64,000 bases of DNA from Sipunculus nudus. Taxonomy: Eukaryota > Annelida > Sipuncula > Golfingiida > Sipunculidae. Below, piece by piece: positions 45,222 to 57,059 of the stretch (position 1 is the stretch's first letter; each line of letters starts with the position of its first letter). Position numbers and translations under genes: made by a program. Where the stretch lies: assembly GCA_026874595.1 (NCBI GenBank), contig CM049312.1, positions 70,770,929 to 70,834,928 on the forward strand, written 5' to 3'. Under the pieces are notes generated by a model. The model was not told the DNA's origin and did no database searches. It was given only the letters and a program-made list of their open reading frames with translations.

Positions 45222-45510
45222 CAAACAAGAAACAAAATGTCATTGACATAATTAACTAGAACCACGGCCCATGAATATATATAACTCATGATATATCAAT
45301 TCAACTAGAAATGAAGATATTCCATCTGTAATTATGCTAACTAATGGGAAATTGGAATGACCGAAACAAACAAGAAACAAAACGTCATTGACATGATAAG
45401 CGTAACCACAGCCCATGAATATATATAACTCATAATATATCAATTCAACTAGAACTGAAGATATTCTATCTGTAATTATGCTAACTAATGGGAAACTTGA
45501 ATTACCAGAA
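45222..45510. repeat. Tandem duplication, 144-bp unit x2
   Basis: CAAGAAACAAAATGTCATTGAC... is repeated 144 bp later with few changes; for example GCCCATGAATATATATAACT is at 45267 and 45411. As 144 is a multiple of three, a 130-codon minus-strand frame spans both copies, but it shows no domain. Confidence 0.9.
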
Positions 45511-46399
45511 AGTGCTAAAAGAATCAAGTATCTAGAGTACGTGTGTTTAATATATGAATAATCCTTCTGATATCTTGTGGAAAGATGCAGCCCGTTAAAC
45601 ACGTAAATCGAACAAATATCAAGAAGCATACCATTTAACGACATACCAGTAACTTATCAACGTATTTTCAAAATTGTAAACGACAATGTTGTTTACTGTC
45701 CGAACGGAAGCAGCAGGTTTTAGGTTGTTTATAAGTATTTCATTCTCTGAAATAAAGTTCTCATATATTAAATCACACGATCAGATCACGTATTCATGCC
45801 GAATAAAGCGGGAGAGGAAATGAAAGGAGCCATGTAGTCAGCAAGAAGATCATGTTGATAACAGAAGACATTGACTGCAGTAGCATCATTCAAGAGACCC
45901 CTTTCTCAGTGTTTAAAACAGAATAAAGATGACAAGAAAGTGCAAGATGGAGGTATCGTAATCTTATTCTTTTTTTTCGGGCTTATTTTTATTATCTGCA
46001 TTTCAATCTTATAACTAGAGCACCTCCCGAGCTTTTTTCCTTTTTTTTAATAAAATGTATTCATGATCTCTAGAAATCAGGTTTTAATAGGACTGTGTTG
46101 TTTGTGATAAATTCTATAGGTACGCATGTCATTTTTTATGTTTGTACGTAACGGAGGTGGCTACGCTGAAGGATATGCTTGGGTGTGTGTTCGTTTGTGT
46201 AGGTTAGTCGGTTTGTACATAGGGGATAAACTGATATTCAAAAAGGGTGATTGTATTGCTCCAACTTGAATTGAAGTAATTAAGAAAGATCAAATGAGTG
46301 AAAGTATATGAATAATTGGATATAGCCACATTTTTTATTGCTTTAGAAGTATTTTGATTATTATAAAATAATATACACACAACCCTTTCTATATATATG

Positions 46400-46439
<40 letters not shown>

Positions 46440-46647
46440 CGTTGGGTATAGAACCGTTACACTGTATTTTGGTTTCACAAAATGGAAGAAATGAGGAAAA
46501 AAAATTTGAAAAAATAAATAAGTTTATTTTCAGGAAACAGGAAAATCTTTTCATGGGTCGTTTGCCACACTAAAATGGACTTTTAAAATCCTTAATCTTT
46601 TTTTTTTCAAATAGGACCGTAGTAAATTGTTAACCATTTCCGTTACA

Positions 46648-46739
46648 GACATGGAATCAGGGAAAACCTGGAAAATTGATAAATTTTGTTTCTCTGTTCA
46701 GGGAAAGTCATCGAATTTGACGTTCGAAGAGGAAAAGTG
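46648..46739 (+). CDS. Candidate exon with start codon, unassigned
   Basis: The acceptor-like CCGTTACAG precedes ATG at 46650, followed by MESGKTWKIDKFCFSVQGK and NLTFEEEK, and a strong donor AAGTG|GTAAGTCC. An internal acceptor (TTTCTCTGTTCAG before 46702) keeps the same frame. A further ATG-bearing candidate with a GTATCG donor is near 45938-45955. No following exon was found and no family recognised. Confidence 0.25.
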
Positions 46740-47659
46740 GTAAGTCCGTGATATTTTGTCTCAACATATTCACTTTATAATTGGCACGTTTAATTTTTAA
46801 AAGAGGAAATGCTTCTTTGGCTCCTCGTTGCCACCGTTTGTAGAAGTGTACATACAATCGTCCTACGTACAATCCTAGTTAGTGTCTTAGTTTCATAACG
46901 TTCCCTGCAACTTCTGCTTCTGACTCATTTAAAAAAATGCTTAAGATTTGTCAAACAAGAATTTTGTTGTTGTTGATCAATTAGACAAAACTCTGGGAAA
47001 TATCGGCAAAATGCATGGATGTTTGGACTAAGTAATGATTTCCGAGGTGCTTGGTTTCAACATTTCATGGAAAAACATAATATGTGTTAATATAGATATT
47101 TTGGTTTATGGTAATTTGCTGAAAATAAGATACATTCATCTCATATGACATAAACTCGTGACAACGACTTATCCCTCTAAATTAGTTTTGACTGGCTGCT
47201 GTGGGTAATTTCCCGAGCAGAAATTTAAATAAACGTCTTTTTTGTTCTAAATGTGCCTTACTTTGCAGCCATGTTTAATTTTTATATGAAATATTGTGTG
47301 GCCCTACTAAATTAAACGTTAATTTGATCACTATCAATATCATGTAGAAATTATCATGTCAACAGGTTTGACTTTTTGTCTGTATGTTAAGTCATTTCGT
47401 GTATGTGTACTTCAGTATCTCTGTAACTCAAGATACATGGACAAGAACATATCAATATGTTCAGTGCAGTTAACCTGTAACTCAAGTTACAAGGTATTAC
47501 AAAAGCTGAAATTGATTTACATCTTTATTTCACTGAGCTAAGAAAAATTAAATAATTAAGTTCATTATATTTTATGATAGATATAAATGTGTTTTTTTTC
47601 TGTAAAAAAGTACAGTCAATTTATGAAAAAGGTGAGTTACAAAGTTACTTTTTTTGGGG

Positions 47660-47660
<1 letters not shown>

Positions 47661-47728
<68 letters not shown>

Positions 47729-47733
47729 CATAT
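47661..47733. repeat. (TA)n microsatellite
   Basis: Pure TA then TTTA-interrupted tract. Confidence 0.95.
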
Positions 47734-47954
47734 TCATATGTATTCCTATTCCAATTGCTAATAATTTTGTGTTGTGTACAAAAAACAAACTTAAAATAAC
47801 AAGTTACCTTTTCAGTAAAAAATGAAAATACTGATTATGTTTGGCCTTTTTTGAATTTATGTGAAGTAACCAGGTCTCGAGAGACTGACCACAGAATATA
47901 GTCATGCTATTGTAATCCAAAATAAACAAAACGGTTGTTAAGATTTTAAAATAT

Positions 47955-49100
47955 ATTAACTTGTGTTGCTACTTGCAAGTTATCATTGCTTTTACCTTAA
48001 GAGAAATATTTGTTTAATTATTTACGTTGTGAATGAATACATTTAAATTTACAGTTTAACAACTATGTTTATAATGTTGTAGATTTTGATGTAACATGCT
48101 GTCAGTAAAATATCTAAAGATTCTTTCTGCTAAGCCCCCTAAAATTTTTCAAGAAAGACTACACGTCATGTACTGCCTACTGGATTGAATAGTTATGGCT
48201 GGGATATATTGACTGATTAAGGAATGTCTTTATTTTTTTCTCGTTTTCTATACACAACCTTAATATTGGATAAAGCCTCATACATTTCAATAATGTATAG
48301 ACATATTTATCAAAAACTGTATTATCATTTAGTATTAAACATGAGTTTTTAAAATAAAGTATCATATGATAGTTCCTGGCGTAATCAACTGCCTGCTGAA
48401 TAATGACATGGAAGACATAATATATTTTGATAGAATTATTATTTATATTTTATATACATGTTTAACGGAATATATCTTTGCAACCCAGACGGAAAATAAT
48501 CGAGGTGTGGATTTTGGGGGGGGGGGGGGTCTGGGCTATGACATTGGATGTCACAGATACTTAAGTTCTGTCTGTGAATTAACTTTAGACTGTGCAGAAA
48601 TCAGACTTAATGGTTTATAATAATATTTACAACATATCAACTCATGTTACTACTTGCACAGAACCATTGCCTTCACCTAACTCTGAAAAAAATATTTATT
48701 TTTACATTTTAATTAAACGCAATTAAACTCACAGTTAAACCACTATGTTTTTAATTTTATATATTATAAAGTTACATGCTTAAGTAAAATATCTACCTTA
48801 AGAGGTTAAAATAGTTTACACTGTGAATACACACAAATTATATTTTTACCACTTTATGTATTATGTTTTAAGTTCTAATGTTATGTGCAAAAAGAATGTT
48901 TCACTTGAAAGATAAAACAAATTAGGATTTCGTTAATACTTTACTCACAGAACTAAACAGAAAAAGTATTGCATTGCATTCTTAATAATAAAGGAAAGAC
49001 ATATGAAATTTGAAAGTAGTTTAATTTGATTTTTTTTTTACATATTATGGAATATCTCTTTGCAGCCAAGACAGAAAATAATTGAGGTTTGGCTTGTTGA
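47955..49100. repeat. Degenerate direct duplication, ~0.6-kb unit
   Basis: The segment starting about 47960 (TTAACTTGTGTTGCTACTTGC, ..., ACTATGTTTATAAT, ..., AGTAAAATATCTA) is echoed from about 48637 (TCAACTCATGTTACTACTTGC, ..., ACTATGTTTTTAAT, ..., AGTAAAATATCTA). The right ends also match: GACGGAAAATAATCGAGGT at 48489 and GACAGAAAATAATTGAGGT at 49073. AT-rich, no coding sequence seen. Confidence 0.7.
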
Positions 49101-49787
49101 TGTTAGTAATGCCCAAAAATAATAAAAATAGCAATAGCAATATTATATTATTTAAAAAAAAATAAATTTGTCATAAACTCATTGTCATTTTTTTGTGAAG
49201 ATATACAAATCATGAGGTTTGAACTCGAAATTGTATAAAAAAGCCTTTCATTACATAAATCCATGAATGGTGTTATGGAAAAAATAATTAAGCCCCCCCC
49301 CCCCCCCAAGAATTATTAACCGGGGGAAATAAAAGTGCGTTGGTGGGTTTGTAGTGACTGCACATTTGTAAGTATTCCTGGGAGCATTCCTGGATTCCAA
49401 TTTGTTATCGATTATTCATTTACAGATTCCCGAGGTGCAGTAAAATTTCGTTGGGTCCGTCCACGATTGCGCAAGTTTCTTGGGAACATATACACACACC
49501 GACACACAGGAAGGGGAATGAAAATATCCTTTCGTAGGCAATTACGGGTATTATGCTGAAACACGCAGTATTTTCTGGATACGCAGTATCGATCCATAAT
49601 AAGCTAAGTTAATATGTTATACAACACAAATAGATTATGTTTGGTGATGACATTATACTCTACTGATCCATTTCAAGTTATGGAAAAACATTATACAATA
49701 ATGATCCATGATAAGTTAAGTGAAACATTATACAAGTCATATCTATATACACTATCTGTCTAAATGATTATAATTAAAACATCCAGT
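49101..49787. other. Region 3' of the gypsy element, no gene recognised
   Basis: C run at about 49294-49307. If the minus-strand gypsy element had a 3' LTR, it would lie here, but no matching repeat was recognised upstream of gag. Confidence 0.4.
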
Positions 49788-50620
49788 TCAACATTCAGGT
49801 AATCTTCTAAGACAATCTGGCCTATTGTTTAAGTTACCAGAAACAGCCTGTATCTCAAATCTAAACTCCTGCAACACTAAGGCCCACCTCAACACCCTCT
49901 TGTTCTCGCACTTGGCTTTGCCAATACATTTGAGAGGTTTATGATGAGTTTGAATGTTGAATGATCTACATGACCATAACATCTCAAATTCCTGTACTGC
50001 CCAAACAGTTGCTTAACCCTCCCCCTCAATGTTACAATAATTTTCTCTCGAGCCAGTAATTTCCTGCTTGCATAACCTATCGGATGCACCATCCGATCGC
50101 GCTTCTGCATTAGGATACTTCCGAATCCGACATTCGACGCGTTGCATTTTTGGTAAAACCGTTTACTGAAATCTGTCAGTTTCAGACCATGTGGATCAGC
50201 CAGCTAAGCTTTGTGCGAGTTTTTCGCATTATCATGGACTTCTTGCTGGTCCCCCGACCTGAGAATATGCCACATAGCCTTTCGTCAAATCAATTTTCTT
50301 AAAATACCGGCTGTTGGCTACTTCCGTGAACAGTGTTTCTGGCTCCGGTATCGGTTCTGGATCAATGATGAGCGACTAGTTCAACTTATGGTAATCGACC
50401 ACGAATCGAATATTTCCGTCGGGCTAACGCAACATAATACAGGGTGACGCAGAACTCGACTTCGATGTCTCAATTATGCCTAGTTCAGACATCTTGTTGA
50501 TTTCCGATCGCATGCTCTCTCTCGCTTTGAACGGAACACGATACGGTTATGACATCACGGATGTATCGGACGTGAGTCGAATGTTGCATTCCATGACATC
50601 GGTGAGTTTTGGGACATCTG
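49788..50620 (-). pseudogene. Ty3/gypsy reverse transcriptase-RNase H remnant
   Basis: On the minus strand, from about 50600, the RT entry region is readable (EINKMSELGIIE, PDGNIRFVVDYHKLN, KKIDLTKGY). The sequence then passes within about 100 nt to the RNase H domain (GSILMQ, HPIGYASRKLL, then RWALVLQEFRFEI). Most of the palm, including the catalytic Y-x-DD region, is missing, so there is an internal deletion of well over 100 codons. In-frame stops and frame changes are frequent. Non-functional. Confidence 0.78.
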
Positions 50621-50899
50621 TGAAAACTTCCCATAATGTTTATCACATCCTGTATCTCACGCCGCCGTCGCTTGCCTAGCTCGGCATTAACCTGAACGTC
50701 ACGTTCAGTTTGGCTGCGCACCGTCGATGGTATGACATGTGGGAAGTTTCGTCAACTCCCTCTAGGGTAAGTTCTCCGATAACGGGAGATTCGGTTTCAT
50801 CATCTAGATTATCCGGTTCTTGTTCGGATATATTCATGCCTATGGAAACCACCGCTTAATCATAATGAAGATCATTCCTTATTGATACTGTTTAAACAT

Positions 50900-51850
50900 G
50901 AAAGGTTTTCACCTTGTTGTCGACCTTGCCCGATAGCCTTGGTCACCAACTTTGCCTACAACGCTGTAGAGGCCTTTCCATTGGTCAAGAAGTTTGTTTC
51001 GGTACGTCGGGACGATAAAAAATATTTCGTCTCCGATTTCCAGTTTGCGGGTGTGCTTTCCTACGTCATAAAACTGATTATATATATCCACGAAATTGTT
51101 CAAAGACTTCCAAGCAAACGCACACGTATTGCTCAACTTATCCCAGAAATCTAGAACGTACGGTTACGTCGTCTTGGTTTCTGCATTAAGATCGCATAGA
51201 ATGCGCATGGGACCTCTCACAACTAGGCCGTAGAGCAACTCAAATGGAGTGAAACAAGTGCTCTATTGTGATGTCTCTCTATACGCAAAGAGCATCGCGC
51301 TCAAATACAGATCCCAATCTCATGGTCTCTCCGCGCATATCCGATGAGTTGATTCTCCCACCATCCTGCTACACATGGGGTGATATGGTAATGTAGTTAC
51401 CTGTTATACAGAAAAAAAACAAGGCTAACTTTTTTCATGAGGTCAGATGTCAACTGACCCCCATGTCGGTGGGTACTTCCGCCGGTACTCCCACTCGCGC
51501 ATAAAACTAGACTTATGCGTCGCGGTCGCGGTGCCTATGTTCCTTAAGGCCATTGCCTCCGGTTACCGAATCACATAGTCCATAATGAATCGATGACCCT
51601 TGTCGGACGCTTGATCGATCGGGCCGACTAGAGCCATGGCGATCTTTTTTGTCAATCAGAGGCATCTTGCCTAAGTTGGTCCCTGCCTTTCGGCGTAGTT
51701 TTAAGACACATGGGACACGACTTGCAGAACGCTGCTATATCGCCGTAAATCCCCCTCCAGTAGAACTGAGCTCTTACTCGATCGTGTGTCCGCTTGATGC
51801 CCTGATGGCCAGCTATATTCGCCTCGTGGCCGAACTTCATTACGTCAGCC
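50900..51850 (-). pseudogene. Ty3/gypsy integrase remnant
   Basis: The minus-strand H2C2 zinc-binding motif is intact: GHQGIKRTHDRV, YWRGIYGDI and SCPMC (51840-51652). The core follows in changing frames: VGPID and ASDKGHRFIMDY, then TLPYHPMC, LFAYRE and TPFELLYGLVVRGPM, then a GPY/F-like C-terminal segment (LLDQWKGLYSVVGKVG) near 50995-50945. Several stop codons and frameshifts interrupt it. Confidence 0.78.
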
Positions 51851-51859
51851 TGTTACGAC

Positions 51860-52719
51860 TGAGGTACCACGACCCTTGGTCCATCACCGCGCAATATGGA
51901 CTAGGGACTCGACCTTCAACCCGGAAAGGCAGATCACTTCCGCTAGCCGACTAAGCAAGCTTCGAGTACGGAGCAAACGAGCTTTCTTCCTGTGCATTTG
52001 AAATTCGGCCGGACTCGCATCGGCAACAGGGCTTGCGACATGTAAACCTATCGTTTGCGCCTTCCGCCTAAACAAAGGATATTAACGTTGTGTTCGATGA
52101 ACTGGCCCGACTCACATGCTCCTGCTGAGGAGCAACCGGAACCGCGTTACACCTTGGCTGCCTTGCGGTTAACTAAACCCTCAAAAAGGGATTATGAGCT
52201 GCTGCCATCCTCTAGAGCTGTTAATCCGAATGACAGAGTCTCTTTATCGGAATACGGAATAACGGTACCAACGGTTGCCGATTCGGATTCCGTATCGACC
52301 GTTGACATAGACTCAGACTTCAGCTTTGATTTAGCCCTCTAACTAAAACTGGACGAACACCACGGCTAATCAACAGCTGAACACCCTGCCTTTGGGGTTG
52401 ACCTTTGCTTAGATCTGGTACTGTTTTTTTTTTAACATTCACGCGATATAGGTCCTAAGCTATTGCATATGAAGCAACACAAGCGATGGCTTAATCGACT
52501 AGTCACTCGATCCGCGATCCACCTCACGCTTCTCTCTTGACCGAGTTACATGCTGCCCTGCTCGGGGAACACTGCTACGGGAACTTGCCGTAAAACTCTG
52601 TAAGCCGTGGGCCTCCGTGTATCTCTGCCATGCTATCTAAATCGCGGTACTTTCTCTCTTTCAAGAATACAGTGATCCTTGCTGCAACAGTTTAAATACT
52701 GTTCCCGCAACAGCAAATC
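51860..52719 (-). other. Gypsy stretch between capsid and integrase
   Basis: Expected to hold nucleocapsid, protease and the start of pol, but no zinc knuckle or protease D-T/S-G motif could be read with confidence. The plus-strand frame at 52055-52342 is a shadow. Confidence 0.4.
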
Positions 52720-53100
52720 AACTACAGGTTGAAGTCATCACCTAAACCTGCCATCTGGATCCAATGGTCAAGGTATCCACCAAGCCGTACAGCGAACTGA
52801 CCGCGAGTTTCGCCTCGTTCTGGCAAACAAGTACGAAACGTGTAAAGATAAACCTCCTCAGTCATCTGGTAACGCTTTGAAAGAGATTACTTTAGCTTAC
52901 GTAGTCCGTGGCGTCACTGACCGATAATTGCGTGTAGGTATCAAACGCCTTACCACGAAACAAAGGACTTTTGCACAAAGCCCAGGTATCACGACCGTAG
53001 TTTCTGCACAGCGTCAAACGCTCAAAATGCTCTAGAAACGAATCTAATTTATCGTGCTGCTCATGAAACGGAAGGAATTTCGAGACCGATTCTTCACCGA
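52720..53100 (-). pseudogene. Ty3/gypsy gag capsid remnant
   Basis: On the minus strand a FHEQHDKLDSFLEHFER phrase near 53068 is followed by WALCKSPLFRGKAFDTY and LSVSDATDYV, matching the capsid N-terminal region of Gmr1-like and related invertebrate gypsy elements. Stops and frame changes follow within 150 codons. Confidence 0.65.
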
Positions 53101-56100
53101 GGCATCACATCAGGCTCAGCATATCCTCGCTGCTTGGCGTTCAAGGCCACTACACATTTGTAAACAATCTCTTCATCCTTGTAGCCTAGCGCCTGTCCAC
53201 ATTCGGAATGGGCTCAACGTCTCAATGGTAACTTAAACAAACCGACTATGGGAGTGAACTGTGTAACATACACAAATATCCGCAAACGAAAACATTAACC
53301 ACTGACAAAATGAATCGGAAGTATCCGTATAATCACACGTGGGTTGCACCGAAAATCAAATGACGCACAGACGGACGGACGAACATCAAGAATGTGATGT
53401 GAAAGTTTGAATATACTAATCAAAAGGAAACATCTACCTGTCGTGCGACCGAACTCGACAAATCCCCACAAACCAAGGTAAGTAAATTAAACAAAACGGC
53501 TCTGACTGCCAAACCTCTACTCTAATTTGGGTCAATATTAAACTTATAACAGTGAATTATATTATCACTAAGTATTTATCAAGCATAAAACAGTAATGTA
53601 ACACATCAAAATATTAACTTGCATTAAGTCAACGTGGAGTGTGTATATATCAGGTCTCAGCACTGACCTTCAAATTCAAATATTAAAAACATAAAACAAT
53701 TCGAACAAGTTACTACAAACGTCAGTATGAAAGTTTTACCAAATACTCAGCAAATAAATTTCCTGACAGGATGTGAGCCTTTAAACGGCCAAATCAGTTT
53801 GGGTACGCTCACCATGAAATGTCACACCACTGGGGATGTGAATTTCTAGTTTTTCAGGCAGTCAAACCTACAGGCATACCAGCCATTAACACACTGAACG
53901 GAAACTCTGAAAGAGTTGTATGATAACCAAAAAAATGATATTAAATTATTGGGTTACTTAAAGATCTCGGGGGAAGGGGGTTGAAGACAGTACAAAAAAA
54001 CGTTATTCATGACTTCCGCTAGTGTCTTGGCGTAATACATGTGCACACGGACCTCATTCTAGTCCTAGAGTAATACAAAATGTGGAATCAAAACAAAACT
54101 AGCTCTCACTGCGGTTTAACTATTGATCGTCCATTAATCGCCATTCGCATGTAGCATACTGAATGTTCCTTTAAAACCCTGAATGAACGGCTCCTTCAGG
54201 TGTAGTCTACTGGAGACCTCCAGTAACAGGATATCAAACATACATACACTCTAGCGACATTCAGCACCATTACAGTTTCAAGTCAAAACAAAGTCCCGTT
54301 CACCTTTCCTGGACGCGCGCACCAACTCAATTATGCCTGTCCTTCGGCATACAATACGATTGTCTCTGAAGTACTTTACAAAGTATCATCAAGGTGGCCT
54401 CCCTCAGACGGGATTCCTCAACTTGACACATGGAAGATAGCAGACCAGCCGGCTGGACTGCTGAAACTCACTCAGGAGACGCTACACTCAAGTAGAGCTC
54501 CGGTTAATTCTTTTATTAATTACTGGGATTCCTTATTACCTCATATTAGACTCATGACGTCACAATTCCCGCTAGCCTTCTCCCCCAATAAGCACTTTCA
54601 TCCACGATGGCCGTTGTCAACACACAATAAACTCAACGCAGACACGCCCGCAAGGATGATTTTGTGGGAAAACTACCCTAAACAAATTTGTGGACAAGAC
54701 GTCGACTACAAGACATAATTAATGTGGACACCGTCTTACAAAATCGTTTCTCACTGGTCCATAATACACAGAAATGAATATCATAGGATGCAGGTGGCGC
54801 CTACTAACGGCTTAACTACTTTAAATTTAAACCAAAATGAAACATCTGTCATCCTGACTGTTTTTTTTTTTTGTTTTTTTCACGTTAATAGCTTAACATT
54901 ATACTTTATCAAATTAATAAAACTGGAAAAACAATTGTCTGGTCATACTCCCATACCTAAATATACAGTCACAATATTCTGGTGACATTACCACGAAATT
55001 ATAGGAGCATGACGGCATAATCTAAATTCCCAGATCCTTCCGAGTTGACAAGAATGTAAACGCACACAGGATAAAAAGAAATACGCAGCTTGAACCAATA
55101 ATCGAGCCTCATTTGATAACCTCCGACAACGAAGGTTGTGCGACCGGCAGCGTGTTTGTGTACGTGTTTGTGTCCGAGCAATATCTGCTGAATTATTCTT
55201 AATGACATTTTGTGGGATAACTTTTATCCTAAATTCCCCCGTCTGCAATAAAAAATAAGCTAATTCGCCCTTACCAACGTTCATTGTGTTATTCTCTATT
55301 TGTGCCTTAAGAGTTCATGGGCAGTAAGAGATAATTGTCGTCTCAGGTACGTCAGCATCGTAATAATTGCGTGTACATAAATGACGTCATATTGACTTGT
55401 CCCGGTACTAATCAGGTACTGTTGAGATACTGTGTGTTTTACTGCAGCCAGATCCCCGATCTCTTCGTCAACAAAATACAACACGATCGTAATTTGTATT
55501 AGTTTGTCCCAAAACAATATCTCCATATGTTCTTATGATTTTCATTTAATTATTTGTGAAAGTTTGGGCAATAGGTATTAGAACAAAATGATTTTGATTC
55601 GTAGTTATCAACTGATACGGTTATTTAATCATGAATGCAAGGACATCGGTTGTTTACATTTTGGGGAAGGCGTGGAACTGGATACGGGTTCAGGTGGGAG
55701 TTTGCATTCTGTGAGTTCCATCCAGTGTTCATGGTATGCAGCAAATCCACTTATTAGTAAGCCTGCATAGGGTAAAAGTACATTAGACAACTGGCACGTT
55801 TGCGCACAGACATTTTCCCTTTTTTTTACAGATTGTGAATTAGAAAACGTCTTACGACCTTCCATGTAAGAAAGCCCTAGCATCAGGAATTAAAGTAACA
55901 ACCTCCACGGTCCTAAATAAGAATTGATAAATATATCCAAAAAGGTCCACTTCTTACAAGATCTCTATCAAGAAATCATTTATTTTGTATGGTCAAGATA
56001 AATATGGATTAACTAAAACCTTTGGGTTGGATCAGACTGTTGGTCTGATATAAATGGCTGTTAGATGCTACCAGTAGGGTAAGCAGGAAGTGAGGCTTAT

Positions 56101-56635
56101 TTAAATGTGGCTGGGACTTGCGTTCTAAGAATAAAGTTGCCAAGGGCTTGGGCACTGTGTGCTGGTACAGAGAGGCCACACAATACGCCATGTATGTAGC
56201 CTCGATGTAGCTAGGGACACCAGGTCTTCCAAGTGCGTTTCCGGTATTTAACAAAGAAAGTTTCTGGGGCATAATAAGAATAAAGAGGGACCAGTTTTGA
56301 CATGTTCACATAACAATCACCAGCGAGATACTGCAGTTTTACAGAGACCTTAACAATGGACCATTGATTAAATAACAACACGAAACTTGAACCAGTGAGA
56401 TGCGATCTGATGTGAACACTGAGCGGAATCGGATGGATTATTATATTATTGTGTAAATATTTGTAAAATGTTGAACATTGCAATTCATTACCAAGGAAAA
56501 GCCAATGTTAAAAGAATATGTGATTCTTCATGATTCGTATTTGGTTTTATAGATTAAACTATGCTACTGTCCCATAAAAGATAGGCTGGGTAAAACATCA
56601 TGGTGAGATAGGGTTTGTTATATAAACAGTTATTT
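53101..56635. other. Intergenic, possible gypsy 5' flank; no gene recognised
   Basis: 53.1-54.7 kb has higher GC than its surroundings and could be the 5' leader or LTR of the element, but no repeat pair was found. Open frames at 54988-55284, 55629-55883 and 56009-56272 (minus) have no recognised domain. Confidence 0.4.
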
Positions 56636-56960
56636 TTAGCTCAGCTGACTGTAAGTCGTCTGAGCTATAGCGATCACACTTTGTCCGGTGATAATCCGGT
56701 GATGTGACCGCTCAGCCGTCCGGCCGACCAAACGTCCGTTAACAGGGCACAGATCGAAAGCGTAAGACCTACACATTTCTAAATTTACATCGAGGGAGGT
56801 CCTAGGCAAATCTTGGATACCTGATATTAGGTCATGGTGACCTATATTCTGCGACCTATAGGCCGAAAAAAATTGAGACAGACAATCTGATGCGACGCAA
56901 ATTGTATCCATCAGGCCTAGAATCTTCTTATGTTATATACTGTGAGATCCTGGGTAAATT
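56636..56960 (+). repeat. Dispersed repeat, AGCTCAGCTGACT-headed, copy
   Basis: Begins with the best-preserved head hairpin of the family: AGCTCAGCTGACT, GTA, AGTCGTCTGAGCT. It then has CTATAGCGATCACACTTTGTCC, GTCCGTTAACAGGGCACAGATCG and the IR3 palindrome at 56829-56843. The end is approximate. Confidence 0.75.
56829..56843. promoter_or_regulatory. Consensus estrogen-response-element palindrome (IR3)
   Basis: AGGTCATGGTGACCT: both half-sites perfect, with a different spacer from the two intron copies. Confidence 0.6.
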
Positions 56961-57019
56961 TTATTGGAACCATGAACTTAGGTCACCTTTACCTAGGATT
57001 GGATTTTAGCCGGCGGAAA

Positions 57020-57052
57020 CCTGTTTCAGCCATCAGCCATGGCTAAAACAGG
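57020..57052. repeat. 14-bp fold-back with one mismatch
   Basis: CCTGTTTCAGCCAT, a 5-nt loop CAGCC, then ATGGCTAAAACAGG. Confidence 0.7.
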
Positions 57053-57059
57053 CTAAAAC

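Larger units (their letters stand above)
49788..53100 (-). mobile_element. Decayed Ty3/gypsy retrotransposon, INT-before-RT order
   Basis: Minus-strand order by homology: capsid (53.1-52.7 kb), an unassigned stretch, integrase zinc-binding domain (51.84 kb), integrase core and C-terminal module (51.6-50.9 kb), RT entry (50.6 kb), RNase H (50.15-49.79 kb). Integrase upstream of RT is the arrangement of Gmr1-like Ty3/gypsy elements rather than canonical Ty3. LTRs, primer site and protease were not identified, so outer limits are unknown. All domains carry stops or frameshifts. Confidence 0.75.

Noticed and set aside
46204-46554. 116-codon minus frame with a THTHTHT run
   Set aside because: The run is a (GT)n microsatellite; no domain or splice context.
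51649-51954. 101-codon + strand frame
   Set aside because: Antisense to the gypsy integrase zinc-binding domain, which is clearly on the minus strand.
49600-54700. Long terminal repeats of the gypsy element
   Set aside because: I could not match any sequence below 49.79 kb with one above 53.1 kb, so no LTR is claimed.
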